The notes beneath the pieces were generated by a model. The model did no database searches. It was not told the origin of the DNA and saw only the letters and a list, made by a program, of their open reading frames with translations. From a virus: 30,645 nucleotides of DNA. Within the stretch, counting starts at the first letter, position 1. Each line of letters starts with the position of its first letter. Below are positions 18,836 to 27,115 of the stretch, piece after piece. The stretch spans positions 1 through 30,645 of the IMG/VR virus record IMGVR_UViG_3300032053_000340. One strand, written 5' to 3'. The position numbers and the translations under genes are program-made.

Positions 18836-19546
18836 ATGGACATAGGCGAAATAGTAGAAATAGAACGAAGTCAGACAATAGGTACAGACGGGTACAAAAT
18901 ACGTGCTAAACCCGTCACAACGGCACGTAAAGCCCCCGATGAACAACAGATAAGGGATACCTTCCAAACCCCCAACTATGCCATAGATTTGCTGATTCCC
19001 TTCATACCCAAGCATATTACCCATGTGTGGGAATGTGCATCGGGGGGTCGGAAAATTTCCAGACGACTCATCGAGGCCGGTTATACGGTTTCGGAAAGTG
19101 ACATCCAAGAGGCAGAACCCCACGTTGGGAAATTTAATTTCATAACAGAAAAACTTGGATTTAAATTAAGTGAATCCTGGTCAATAATTACTAATCCGCC
19201 TTTCTCCATAAAAGACCTTTTTATTTCTAAATGTTTTGACTATAAAGTACCCTTTGCATTACTTATTAATGCAGACTATTCTCAATGGCAAATAGATTTA
19301 ATTAGAAGGGGATGTGAAAAGATTATCCCAACTTCTCGTATAGCCTACATTACTCCTCATACGGTAAAGAGGGTTAACGATGCTGAGGGAACAGACTTTA
19401 TATCCATAGACCAAATACCTATGGAGTTTTTGTACAAATATTCCAATGCACAGTTTCATTCAATGTGGCTGACATACGGTTTCAACTTGGGAAAAACTGA
19501 GACGTTTGTAGACCTCACATCAGAACAAAGGAGATTTAATATATGA
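18836..19546 (+). CDS. N6-adenine methyltransferase-like protein (NPPF)
   Basis: The 236-residue protein has a nucleotide-binding strand-turn region (VWECASGGRKISRRLIEAG, 64-82) followed by an acidic SESDIQ, and motif IV NPPF at 120-123, as in phage DNA N6-adenine methyltransferases. AAAGGA precedes ATG 18836. The first 300 bases or so are rich in C/G-ending codons, the remainder AT-rich like its neighbours, so the gene looks mosaic. Target sequence unknown. Confidence 0.75.
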   Translation: MDIGEIVEIERSQTIGTDGYKIRAKPVTTARKAPDEQQIRDTFQTPNYAIDLLIPFIPKHITHVWECASGGRKISRRLIEAGYTVSESDIQEAEPHVGKFNFITEKLGFKLSESWSIITNPPFSIKDLFISKCFDYKVPFALLINADYSQWQIDLIRRGCEKIIPTSRIAYITPHTVKRVNDAEGTDFISIDQIPMEFLYKYSNAQFHSMWLTYGFNLGKTETFVDLTSEQRRFNI

Positions 19547-19728
19547 GTAATGCATATAAAGATCAATTTGATGAGATAATTACAGCAGATGAATTTAAAT
19601 CATGGATGGAAAATAACTCTAAACATTTCGTAAATAATTTAAAAGCCTTGCATGGAGATGCTTCTCTTAGATGGTGGATAGAAACATTTCTAGCATGGTC
19701 AGAATATGAGGATAATAAGGATGAGTGA
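19543..19728 (+). CDS. Hypothetical protein
   Basis: The 61-residue acidic helical protein begins MSNAYKDQFDEIITADEFKS. AAAGGAG precedes the ATG, which overlaps the methyltransferase TGA (ATGA). Family not recognised. Confidence 0.7.
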   Translation: MSNAYKDQFDEIITADEFKSWMENNSKHFVNNLKALHGDASLRWWIETFLAWSEYEDNKDE

Positions 19729-19834
19729 AGTTATTTTAGAAGCGTGGTTATTCTGTAAGGATTGTTATAGATGGGGATGGTCAGTTAAAATTGGACATAC
19801 CTGGTTTTGTAGTTATTGTGGAAAGAAACATTAA
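19721..19834 (+). CDS. Small zinc-ribbon protein, 37 aa
   Basis: The product begins MSEVILEAWLFCKDCYRWGW and has a second pair, CSYC, before GKKH. Two CxxC pairs make a minimal zinc ribbon. The ATG overlaps the preceding gene by 8 bases, and its TAA overlaps the next ATG (TAATG). Confidence 0.7.
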   Translation: MSEVILEAWLFCKDCYRWGWSVKIGHTWFCSYCGKKH

Positions 19835-20517
19835 TGTGGAGCTACTACGGGACTAAGAAAAGACTAGCTAAGTACTATCCTAAACCGATTCATGATAGAA
19901 TAATTGAGCCATTCTGCGGAGCCGCTCAATATTCTCTTTATGATAACAATTGGCAGAAGGAAGTAATTCTATATGATTCCTATAAGGTAATAACCGATGT
20001 GTGGTCATATCTAATTCACTATGCAAGTAGAAAAGATATACTATCTCTGCCGGATGTTGATTACGGAACTAACCTAGACAGTATCAAAAGTTTAGCTGAT
20101 GTGGAGAAATATCTTATTGGATTTAGTATAAATACAGCATCAGCTATGCCTAAGAAAACTGTTATGAAAAGAAGTATATGGAATAAGGATAAAATTAGAA
20201 TAGCGGATAATCTTTATAAGATAAAACACTGGATAGTAAAGAGACTAGATTGGGTTGAGATTACACATAACTATACAGCCACATGGTTTATAGACCCACC
20301 ATACCAATTTGGAGGACAATATTATCACGATAATAACTCTAAAATAAATTACTGGGATTTGAGTGAATGGTGTAAATCAAGGAACGGACAGGTGATTGTA
20401 TGTGAGAATACCAAGGCTACTTGGATGGACTTTAAACCTCTCGTGGAATTGAATGGTCAACTTCATAAGACAACAGAGGCTATATGGTATAAGGAGAATA
20501 ATGGACTGGATTCTTAG
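19834..20517 (+). CDS. D12-class (Dam-like) adenine methyltransferase
   Basis: From ATG 19834 the protein has 227 residues. WSYYGTKKRLAKYY is the N-terminal motif X of D12-class enzymes, IIEPFCGAAQYS is motif I, and FIDPPYQFGG is motif IV (DPPY). It should methylate adenine N6. An upstream in-frame ATG at 19816 falls in the previous gene; the TAATG junction favours 19834. With two other methyltransferases in the window, multi-site DNA modification is likely. Confidence 0.88.
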   Translation: MWSYYGTKKRLAKYYPKPIHDRIIEPFCGAAQYSLYDNNWQKEVILYDSYKVITDVWSYLIHYASRKDILSLPDVDYGTNLDSIKSLADVEKYLIGFSINTASAMPKKTVMKRSIWNKDKIRIADNLYKIKHWIVKRLDWVEITHNYTATWFIDPPYQFGGQYYHDNNSKINYWDLSEWCKSRNGQVIVCENTKATWMDFKPLVELNGQLHKTTEAIWYKENNGLDS

Positions 20518-20710
20518 TATAACAACATGGTTTGTAAACAGTAATCTGGGATGGTCTAAAGGTAAAAAATGGGCTTGGGCAATTCACGCTGTTAACGCTG
20601 GAGCTTGGATAATTTATGCAGTTTATATAAAACAATATGGTTTAATTTTATTATCGGCAATAACAATTCTAACAGATATAATATCTGGATTTAAATCAAA
20701 GGAGATTTAA
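20501..20710 (+). CDS. Small membrane protein
   Basis: From ATG 20501 (AAGGAG upstream) the protein has 69 residues: an N-terminal helix MDWILSITTWFV, then two hydrophobic segments (about 23-40 and 45-62). The longer frame start at 20453 lacks a ribosome binding site. Topology resembles small phage membrane proteins of the PnuC-like shape, but no function is assigned. Confidence 0.7.
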   Translation: MDWILSITTWFVNSNLGWSKGKKWAWAIHAVNAGAWIIYAVYIKQYGLILLSAITILTDIISGFKSKEI

Positions 20711-20711
20711 T

Positions 20712-20933
20712 ATGGCAGTTAAGGTATTCAATGGATGGGCATGTGGTCAATGTGGGACAGTATATAATGACCAAGCTAAAGCCGATGTGTGTAGAGACAA
20801 TCATAATTTAATATATATAGCCTTTACATCAAAAGATTTAAACAGTCTTTTGCACTATGTTCGCACTGGAGATCAACAACATCTAACAGAGTCCTTAATG
20901 AATACCCTAGATAGATATTTAAGAGGTAATTAA
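20712..20933 (+). CDS. Zinc-binding hypothetical protein
   Basis: The 73-residue protein has ACGQCGTVYNDQAKADVCRDNH (here by parts: CGQC and CRDNH), a CxxC-x(n)-C-x3-H zinc site, followed by a helical tail (LNSLLHYVRTG). AAAGGAG precedes ATG 20712. Family not named; zinc binding is likely. Confidence 0.75.
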   Translation: MAVKVFNGWACGQCGTVYNDQAKADVCRDNHNLIYIAFTSKDLNSLLHYVRTGDQQHLTESLMNTLDRYLRGN

Positions 20934-20936
20934 TGA

Positions 20937-21155
20937 ATGGGAACTAGTGGTAAGAAATGTTTAGAATGTAATGGATGTTGTGATATAATCTATAGGGAAA
21001 ACAGAAGATTTTTTCATTGTGAATTCTGTGATATATACTATGATATTATAGACAATAAACTTACTAAAATAGATGTTGATGAAACAATGAGATTATACAC
21101 TGAAATTCTAATGCAACAGCAGAGAGAAAAGGATAAACTAAATGAAAGATTCTAA
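20937..21155 (+). CDS. Zinc-ribbon protein
   Basis: The 72-residue protein has CLECNGCC and HCEFC, a four-cysteine ribbon, then an acidic helical tail. ATG 20937 is used; the ATG at 20933 hits a stop after four codons. AGAGG lies upstream. Function unknown. Confidence 0.7.
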   Translation: MGTSGKKCLECNGCCDIIYRENRRFFHCEFCDIYYDIIDNKLTKIDVDETMRLYTEILMQQQREKDKLNERF

Positions 21156-21267
21156 TAAAAGTAAGAAAGATTTTGATAAGGAAGAGTTAAAAAGAAAGAA
21201 GCAGGAGAAGCAAAAAGCTCTTAATTTAAGAAAGAAGAGAAAGCAGAAGGATGAAGAAAGAAAATAA
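21142..21267 (+). CDS. Small highly charged protein, 41 aa
   Basis: The product is almost entirely Lys, Glu, Asp and Arg (MKDSNKSKKDFDKEELKRKK and similar), so it is probably a helix binding nucleic acid or a partner. It overlaps the previous gene by 14 bases and the primase ATG by one (TAATG). Confidence 0.6.
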   Translation: MKDSNKSKKDFDKEELKRKKQEKQKALNLRKKRKQKDEERK

Positions 21268-22139
21268 TGCCAAATATAGTAGACCTGGTTAGTGAAGATT
21301 TTGGAATATCAGGACATGGAAGATGGTTAAGGTCTGATGTACATTCCTCACTTGTTGTAGATACAGAGAAGGATGTGTTTTTCTTCAATGCCCGAGGACT
21401 TCGGGGTAACGCCTTTGACTACCTTGTAAACGTCAGGGGAATGAATGAAAAGACCGCCCACGACCTAATTAGAAATCAAACGGCTGGTATGCCTGTGGAT
21501 GTCAAGGGCAATAGCTTACAGGTCAAGTTTGAAAAATTGGTTGACCTATTCCACAACGCGGGTCGAAAAGATAGAGAGTATTGGTACGCTAGATGCTTGA
21601 ATGACTCGACTATAGATAGATACAGACTTGGGAATTTTGATGAGTGGAATTTAATTCCAATATATGATGATGGGCTATTTATCAATTTTCAATGTAGACG
21701 TGATAAGCCAGATAAAAGAATGAGATTTTGGTATACAGATAAGGACTTTAATCCTATCCTTTTTAATAAGGACATTATTCCTTTTGTTAACGTTATATAT
21801 ATAACAGAGGGAATGGTTGATTGTTTACTTCTTAATCAACTAGGTATGCCATGTGTATGCTCAACGAATGGAGCACTTTCATGGAATCCTGGTTGGATTA
21901 AATACTTTACAAAAATAGAGGAGATATATTATATAGCAGATAATGATAAAGCAGGCGTTATATCAGCAAAGAAAACATCAGATTCTCTAGGTTCATATAA
22001 GGTAAAGATACTAAGATTTAAGGATAAGGTTGAAAAATATGGAGCTAAGGACTTCTTTGTAGATGGAGGAACCGTAGATGAGTTTAAATCTTTATTACAA
22101 ACCAATTCAGTTTATGGATTTGAAAAGGAGCTAATTTAA
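21267..22139 (+). CDS. DnaG-type primase (Toprim) without zinc-finger cysteines
   Basis: The 290-residue protein begins with a CHC2-like fold (FFFNARGLRGNAFDYL, about 38-53) lacking the zinc cysteines. The Toprim domain follows: YITEGMVD (E181) and YYIADNDKAG (D225 and D227) supply the metal ligands. It should make RNA primers for the DnaB-like helicase and family A polymerase. It is shorter than DnaG and lacks a helicase-binding domain. The first third is GC-richer than the rest. TAATG overlap with both neighbours. Confidence 0.85.
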   Translation: MPNIVDLVSEDFGISGHGRWLRSDVHSSLVVDTEKDVFFFNARGLRGNAFDYLVNVRGMNEKTAHDLIRNQTAGMPVDVKGNSLQVKFEKLVDLFHNAGRKDREYWYARCLNDSTIDRYRLGNFDEWNLIPIYDDGLFINFQCRRDKPDKRMRFWYTDKDFNPILFNKDIIPFVNVIYITEGMVDCLLLNQLGMPCVCSTNGALSWNPGWIKYFTKIEEIYYIADNDKAGVISAKKTSDSLGSYKVKILRFKDKVEKYGAKDFFVDGGTVDEFKSLLQTNSVYGFEKELI

Positions 22140-22669
22140 TGACAGCACTTGGCCTAGACATGGATGGAGTACTTTACGGATGGCACGAATCTGTACATGA
22201 ATACTTTAAATTAAACAGAGGGTATGAAGGAACTTTTACAGAATTTTGGAGTAGAGAGTATTTAAAGTTTAGCGATGAGGATTGGAAATTTCTTGTAGAA
22301 ATAGATATTCTTTATTCAGATAGAATGCCAACTGATGATTGTATAAACTTTTTAAACTATGCAAAATATAGATTTGATTTATACTATATAACATCTAGAC
22401 CTGCATACGTAAAAACTACAACAGAACAATATTTGAGAAGACATCATTTTCCATTCCAGGAAAACCTTATCTTCGTATCTGATAAAGTAAATACTGCTAG
22501 AAGATTGAGGTTGGATTATTTTATAGATGATTTACCTAAGCATTTGGAAGGTTTATCTGAAGTGTGTAAGGTAGTAATGATTGAGCGTCCGTATAATTTG
22601 GACTGTAGGGATAAATATAATACGTCTAAAACCCTCATGGGTACACTAAAATATTTGGAGGAAAGATGA
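22139..22669 (+). CDS. HAD-family 5'(3')-deoxyribonucleotidase-like phosphatase
   Basis: The 176-residue protein has the HAD motifs LDMDGV (D7, D9), YYITSRP (motif II Ser/Thr), a Lys in VSDKVN, and YFIDDLP (motif IV acidic pair). It should dephosphorylate nucleoside monophosphates or a related substrate, fitting its place between primase and nucleotide-pool genes. Overlaps TAATG with primase and ATGA with the MazG-like gene. Confidence 0.85.
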   Translation: MTALGLDMDGVLYGWHESVHEYFKLNRGYEGTFTEFWSREYLKFSDEDWKFLVEIDILYSDRMPTDDCINFLNYAKYRFDLYYITSRPAYVKTTTEQYLRRHHFPFQENLIFVSDKVNTARRLRLDYFIDDLPKHLEGLSEVCKVVMIERPYNLDCRDKYNTSKTLMGTLKYLEER

Positions 22670-22977
22670 GTTTAGTACAGTTAATAAAGGATTATTACGT
22701 AGCCAGAGGGTTAACATTTCCTAATTTTGATAATGCAATTAAGTTTGTTATAACAGAAATAGCAGAGGTGCTGGAACTAGATTTAGATCGGTCTGGTACA
22801 TGGGTAAGAAATAACCCGGAGAATAAGCCTAAATACAACAAAGAGGATATGGCTGAAGAACTTGGAGATGCTATATTCATGTTAATTGTAGCTGGAATAG
22901 CGGACGGAGTAGACCCCCTCGAAGCACTAACAAATAAGATAAATAGGAAGATGTCTAAAACTAACTCCAAAGTGTAG
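22666..22977 (+). CDS. MazG-like nucleotide pyrophosphohydrolase
   Basis: The 103-residue helical protein has ITEIAEVLELD and MAEELGDAIFMLIVAGIADG, the EIxE and EExxD metal-binding motifs of the MazG/all-alpha NTP pyrophosphohydrolases. It would hydrolyse dNTPs or alarmone-related nucleotides. GGAGG overlaps the start region (ATGA with the HAD gene). A hairpin lies just downstream. Confidence 0.85.
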   Translation: MSLVQLIKDYYVARGLTFPNFDNAIKFVITEIAEVLELDLDRSGTWVRNNPENKPKYNKEDMAEELGDAIFMLIVAGIADGVDPLEALTNKINRKMSKTNSKV

Positions 22978-23005
22978 ATAATGTTATAATTAGTAAAATA
23001 CAAAA

Positions 23006-23028
23006 AGCCCCTCGAAAAAAGAGGGGCT
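23006..23028. terminator. Intrinsic terminator-like hairpin
   Basis: AGCCCCTC (23006-23013) pairs with GAGGGGCT (23021-23028), loop of 7 bases. On the plus strand only ATCTTTA follows, so rightward termination would be partial. On the minus strand TTTTTG follows, so it is better as a leftward terminator. Confidence 0.65.
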
Positions 23029-23052
23029 ATCTTTATCTACTATGGAGGCTAT

Positions 23053-24729
23053 ATGGTATTTCAAAAGAAGGGAGAGTTATCTCCAACAGCTTTAAATATT
23101 TTACAGAAAAGATACTTTAAGGACGGTGAAACCTCCTGGGAAGAAGTTACAGATAGAATTATAGAACACGTATGCGTAGATGAACCTCAAGAAACCAAAG
23201 AAATACTAACAGAGATGATAGAAAATAGGTATTTTATACCCAATAGTCCATGCATAGTTAACTCTGGAACTAAGGGAGGAGGATTAAGTGCCTGTTTTGT
23301 AGTAGATTTAGAAGATACAATAGAGGATATTTACAAGACCAAATTAAACTTTGCTTTAATAGCGAGAAAGGGAGGGGGATGTGGAACTACCCTTACAAAA
23401 TTACGTCCAGAAGGTAGTAAAGTAAGTGGAAGTACTCATGGATATTCAGCTGGTCCAGTCAATTTCTTTAATACAATATGTCATGATATGGAGATAATAG
23501 CTCAGGGGGGATTTAGAGCTATGGCTATGATGGGTACAATGTCTGTATATCATCCAGACATACTAAAGTTTATCCACGCTAAAACAGATGAAGGTAAAAT
23601 GAGTACTACAAACATCTCTGTAACCGTAGATGATAATTTTATGAATAGAGTTAAAGAGGATAGTACATACGAAACTAATTTCAATAAGAAGTCCCACGCT
23701 ATTCTACAGGCTAGAGATGTATTTAACTCCGTAGTAGAGGGTGCATGGAAAAATGGAGAGCCTGGATTACTATTCTATGACAGACTAAATGATTCTCCAT
23801 ATAAACATACAGATCAGGAGATACTTGCTACTAATCCATGTGGAGAGCAACCACTTCCTCCTAATGGAGTTTGTAATCTAGGAAGTATAGATATATCAAA
23901 GTTTTTAGATCCAGATAACACAATGGATATGTGGTTATTGGAGACGGCTATAAGACATGCAGTTAGATTCTTAGATGATATAGTATCAGTATCTAGTTAT
24001 CCAACACAAGAAATAACAAAGTGGGCTAAATTTAATAGACCAGTCGGACTAGGTATTATGGGTCTAGCGGATTACTATCTAAAGAGGGGAGTAGCTTACG
24101 GAAGTGATAAGGCACTAGAAGAGTTAGAATTTATTCTATCTTTTATGAAAACAATAGCAGAGGACGAGTCCATATCACTTGGAGAGGACAGGGGAATTCC
24201 TTTTGAATGTACTAAGCTACCAATTCCTCGTAGAAACATAACACTATTAACAATAGCGCCTACTGGAACCATATCACTCCTCGCTGACTGTAACTCAGGA
24301 ATAGAACCATTCTTCTCAGAAATAACTATACGGAATGATAAGACTGGTACTTACGAGTTGGGAGATTTGAATAATATTCCAGAACACTTTAGATGTGCCG
24401 TTTCAGCTAATGGTGCTACTGAGGTTACTTGGGAGGAGCATGTAAGAACACAGGCTAGTGCTCAAAAATTTGTTGATAGTGGAGTTAGTAAGACTATTAA
24501 TTTCCCCAATTATACCCATAGAGATACCATCGCTAAGGCATTTATGCTAGCATGGGAACTAGGATGTAAAGGTATTACTGTTTATAGAAATGGAAGTAGA
24601 GACGTGGAAGTGCTGTCTCCGAAAAATATTAAAAAGGATTTATGTCCCGTATGTGAGAGCCCTCTCATAAAGGAATCTAATTGTAAACATTGCTCAAGTT
24701 GCGACTGGAGTATGTGTGAAACTGGATAA
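23053..24729 (+). CDS. nrdJ: Class II (B12-dependent) ribonucleotide reductase
   Basis: The 558-residue protein has PCIVNSGTKGGGLSACFV (C81, redox Cys), NPCGEQPLPPNGVCNLGSID (261-280, radical Cys C263 and C274) and IAPTGTISLLADCNSGIEP. It lacks an ATP-cone and the class I partner gene, fitting an adenosylcobalamin-dependent enzyme that makes dNTPs without oxygen. The C-terminal CPVC...CKHCSSC cluster could serve for electron transfer or zinc. GGAGG precedes ATG 23053. No cobalamin riboswitch is visible upstream. Class II activity implies a host with B12. Confidence 0.9.
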   Translation: MVFQKKGELSPTALNILQKRYFKDGETSWEEVTDRIIEHVCVDEPQETKEILTEMIENRYFIPNSPCIVNSGTKGGGLSACFVVDLEDTIEDIYKTKLNFALIARKGGGCGTTLTKLRPEGSKVSGSTHGYSAGPVNFFNTICHDMEIIAQGGFRAMAMMGTMSVYHPDILKFIHAKTDEGKMSTTNISVTVDDNFMNRVKEDSTYETNFNKKSHAILQARDVFNSVVEGAWKNGEPGLLFYDRLNDSPYKHTDQEILATNPCGEQPLPPNGVCNLGSIDISKFLDPDNTMDMWLLETAIRHAVRFLDDIVSVSSYPTQEITKWAKFNRPVGLGIMGLADYYLKRGVAYGSDKALEELEFILSFMKTIAEDESISLGEDRGIPFECTKLPIPRRNITLLTIAPTGTISLLADCNSGIEPFFSEITIRNDKTGTYELGDLNNIPEHFRCAVSANGATEVTWEEHVRTQASAQKFVDSGVSKTINFPNYTHRDTIAKAFMLAWELGCKGITVYRNGSRDVEVLSPKNIKKDLCPVCESPLIKESNCKHCSSCDWSMCETG

Positions 24730-24740
24730 AAATTGATAAC

Positions 24741-24769
24741 AAAAAGCCCCTCTATTTGAGGGGCTTTTT
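24741..24769. terminator. Bidirectional intrinsic terminator
   Basis: AAAAAGCCCCTC (24741-24752) pairs with GAGGGGCTTTTT (24758-24769) over 12 bp with loop TATTT, followed by more T. It lies between the convergent ribonucleotide reductase and membrane-protein genes and can stop both. Confidence 0.92.
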
Positions 24770-24785
24770 TATTTCCTAAAATATT

Positions 24786-25151
24786 TTAGTAATTACTGGC
24801 CATCCACGCCTCCTCAAGCCAATCCCTATATATCTCTGGAGTATCTGTGAGACCCTCTTTTCTAGCGTTTTCACACCAACTCTCAAAAAATCTATCAAAT
24901 CTTATTAATGAGATTACCTCTTTTTTTTCCGCTCTTTTTATATTACTTCTCCATTGCATATCCATCAATAGTGCCATGAGTATAAAAAATACTGGTAAGA
25001 CTAGAGCCTCTACGTACGCAGATGTTATTACGTATCTCATATCATTTCCAGTTAGAAATGCTCCAATAACCAGACCGGAAATAGCAGAGAATATCACCAT
25101 AGCTATATATAGCATAAAATGTGCAAATACAAATCTCATGTTAATCTTCAT
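24786..25151 (-). CDS. Membrane protein with two predicted helices
   Basis: From ATG 25149-25151 (GAGG 6 bases upstream) the protein has 121 residues: helices at about 10-32 (FMLYIAMVIFSAISGLVIG) and 45-64 (ALVLPVFFILMALLMDM), then a cytoplasmic acidic/aromatic tail ending WLEEAWMASNY. Starts at 25169 or 25139 are alternatives. It overlaps the end of the upstream gene. Function unknown; last gene of the right-hand minus-strand block. Confidence 0.7.
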   Translation of the reverse strand: MKINMRFVFAHFMLYIAMVIFSAISGLVIGAFLTGNDMRYVITSAYVEALVLPVFFILMALLMDMQWRSNIKRAEKKEVISLIRFDRFFESWCENARKEGLTDTPEIYRDWLEEAWMASNY

Positions 25152-25920
25152 CTTTAACCTCATACTCATTTTTCATTCCTCTCCAATTTACAATACCACA
25201 CGCATGAGCTAGACCCATATTACTTAATTTATCCCAGGAATACTCAATACGACCTCCACCTAGCAGATAGAGAAGCTTAGTATAGGTACTACTTAATCTA
25301 CCTACTTCTACATTCATATAACTAGGAAATTTCTGAATAGTCTTATCTGTCAAATCTCCTAAATACTTATCCGGCTTACCCCCCTCATAGACACCACTAA
25401 TTCTAATCAGAGTGGTAAGAGCACTTATAAGAGGACCGCTACTAGTCCACTCCTTAGAAAATCTTACTATGATACGATTATTATTATTGGTCTCCATTAC
25501 TTCTGTAGGTTTAAATCCCTGAGCCAGATCAAAATAGCTAATGAGCTCCTTCATAAATGGAATTCTATCTCTCATAGTTTCTTTTCCTCCATCAATGCAT
25601 AAACTAAAATAGTCAGTATCTATATTAAGCATTTCTGGTTTCCATGTAAGACCATACTGAGTACCTTCTTTTTTAGTATATTCAGACCAGAAAATATCCT
25701 GTATATAGTCTTTACAATAGAATGGGGTATGGAGGTATACATTATCGTTATTTAGTAAAGCAAATGAGAAATTGTGATTAGGTATCTGATTGTATGAGAA
25801 TTTATAAACTGGAGTAGTAATCACTTTAATTTCACTAGCCTCTGTAATAGGTTCAGAGACCTCAGCCTTAACTACTTTTTTACGGACAACTGGTTTTTTA
25901 ACTAGTGGTTTTTTATTCAT
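25141..25920 (-). CDS. Hypothetical protein
   Basis: The 259-residue protein has a basic, low-complexity N-terminus (MNKKPLVKKPVVRKKVVKAE) and a globular body with no motif I recognise. ATG 25918-25920 overlaps the end of the paralog gene. The neighbours are also unassigned, so a virion or host-interaction role cannot be told apart. Confidence 0.7.
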   Translation of the reverse strand: MNKKPLVKKPVVRKKVVKAEVSEPITEASEIKVITTPVYKFSYNQIPNHNFSFALLNNDNVYLHTPFYCKDYIQDIFWSEYTKKEGTQYGLTWKPEMLNIDTDYFSLCIDGGKETMRDRIPFMKELISYFDLAQGFKPTEVMETNNNNRIIVRFSKEWTSSGPLISALTTLIRISGVYEGGKPDKYLGDLTDKTIQKFPSYMNVEVGRLSSTYTKLLYLLGGGRIEYSWDKLSNMGLAHACGIVNWRGMKNEYEVKDED

Positions 25921-26392
25921 GTAATTTTTTCCACGTAGAAAATCTTATTCCATACTCTTCACAATCAAATTCTGTATTAGCACTCTCAAATAAATCATGA
26001 GATCTAAATACAGTTCTCTCAACTTTATGACAGAATTGACCGCATATTTCCCTTCTCTCACAAAGATCAAAAGAGGCTTCCATTAGCCTTAAAATACCCA
26101 GACCTGGATATAGATATATAGCATGTCTCCATATATCAATAATGCTCCTATTTCTTCCTGGTTCTGTTTCAATATCTCCAGTAACCGTATTTTTAGAGTA
26201 CCACTCGTAGGTATAATCTAAAATTACCTTTACCAAATTTCTTCTATGTGGAGTTCCACTAGGATTAAATTTTAGATCATCCTTCGATATTTTAATCTCT
26301 TTACCTCTTGAGTTACAAAAACATAGAGGACTATCAAGTTGTAGTGAATTATAATCCTCTATCTTTCCTAGTCTTTTTTCCAGCATTGTCAT
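25913..26392 (-). CDS. Hypothetical protein, paralog of the adjacent gene (copy A)
   Basis: The 159-residue protein shares a core with its upstream neighbour: ET-x-P-x-R-x-RS-x2-DIWRH-x2-Y-x2-P, then MEA, ICG-x-F-C and VERTVF (about residues 77-130). The conserved Cys (ICG-x2-C) may bind metal. ATG 26390-26392 overlaps the neighbour's TAA (TAATG). No known family recognised. Confidence 0.75.
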   Translation of the reverse strand: MTMLEKRLGKIEDYNSLQLDSPLCFCNSRGKEIKISKDDLKFNPSGTPHRRNLVKVILDYTYEWYSKNTVTGDIETEPGRNRSIIDIWRHAIYLYPGLGILRLMEASFDLCERREICGQFCHKVERTVFRSHDLFESANTEFDCEEYGIRFSTWKKLHE

Positions 26393-26874
26393 TATACTGT
26401 CTCCTTTTTTGTTCTAACTTTTCTTTTCATTTTCTCCCAATCTGTAAATCTTAGATACACACCACCATTAGAGAATTCTAAAGTTCTCAAACCTCTCCTA
26501 ATCCCATTAAACTGACTTAAGGAATCAATATATACATGAAATACAGTCCTCTCTACATTCCCACAATAAGAACCACAGATTCTTTTTCTCAATCTATGCA
26601 TAGCCTCCATAGTATCAAATATATCAACATCCGGTTTTACATATAAAATATGTCTCCAAATATCAAACACACTCCTTCTTCTACTCGGTCTGGTCTCAAC
26701 AGCATTAGATTTGGAGTTGATAGATGGTTCTGAAATACATACTAATAGTACTCGTAGTACCAGATTATCCAAACTATCGGCTCCATTTAAAACAGTATTT
26801 ATAAATTCTAGCGGTTGTTTATTTTTACCTCGCATCCACTTTTTAACCAATTCTCTTTTTTCTTCTTGTTTCAT
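26392..26874 (-). CDS. Hypothetical protein, paralog of the adjacent gene (copy B)
   Basis: The 160-residue protein carries the same core (ETRPSRRRSVFDIWRH, MEAMHRL, ICGSYC, VERTVF) at about 60-112, embedded in a different N-terminus and a basic C-terminus. GGAGG precedes ATG 26872-26874. It looks like tandem duplication followed by divergence. Function unknown. Confidence 0.75.
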   Translation of the reverse strand: MKQEEKRELVKKWMRGKNKQPLEFINTVLNGADSLDNLVLRVLLVCISEPSINSKSNAVETRPSRRRSVFDIWRHILYVKPDVDIFDTMEAMHRLRKRICGSYCGNVERTVFHVYIDSLSQFNGIRRGLRTLEFSNGGVYLRFTDWEKMKRKVRTKKETV

Positions 26875-27115
26875 ACCTTATTACCTCCTTGTTGGGAAAT
26901 TTTTTTCTCCATATTTTAATTATTCTATGTTTCTCGCATTTTAGACAATACTCATATACTTTAAATCTATCAAAATAATCATACTGAGGTTTCCAGCTAA
27001 GAAAACTAAATCCCACGAGTCTATTAGCACTGTAGAGATAGCGTTTATCGCTGGAGTTATACCATCTGTGTTTACACCAGTTTATTTTTCTTACTATCCG
27101 CAGTACCCATTCCAT
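26843..27115 (-). CDS. Small zinc-binding hypothetical protein
   Basis: The 90-residue basic protein has WCKHRWY near residue 14 and CLKCEKH near 57, a CxH plus CxxCxxH metal site. GAGGTG precedes ATG 27113-27115. It overlaps both neighbours in other frames. Family resemblance to short phage CKHxW proteins is noted by eye. Confidence 0.7.
   Translation of the reverse strand: MEWVLRIVRKINWCKHRWYNSSDKRYLYSANRLVGFSFLSWKPQYDYFDRFKVYEYCLKCEKHRIIKIWRKKFPNKEVIRYETRRKKRIG

Noticed and set aside
22985-22990. TATAAT upstream of the ribonucleotide reductase gene as a promoter.
   Set aside because: No acceptable -35 box lies at 16-18 bases, and a terminator-like hairpin follows directly.
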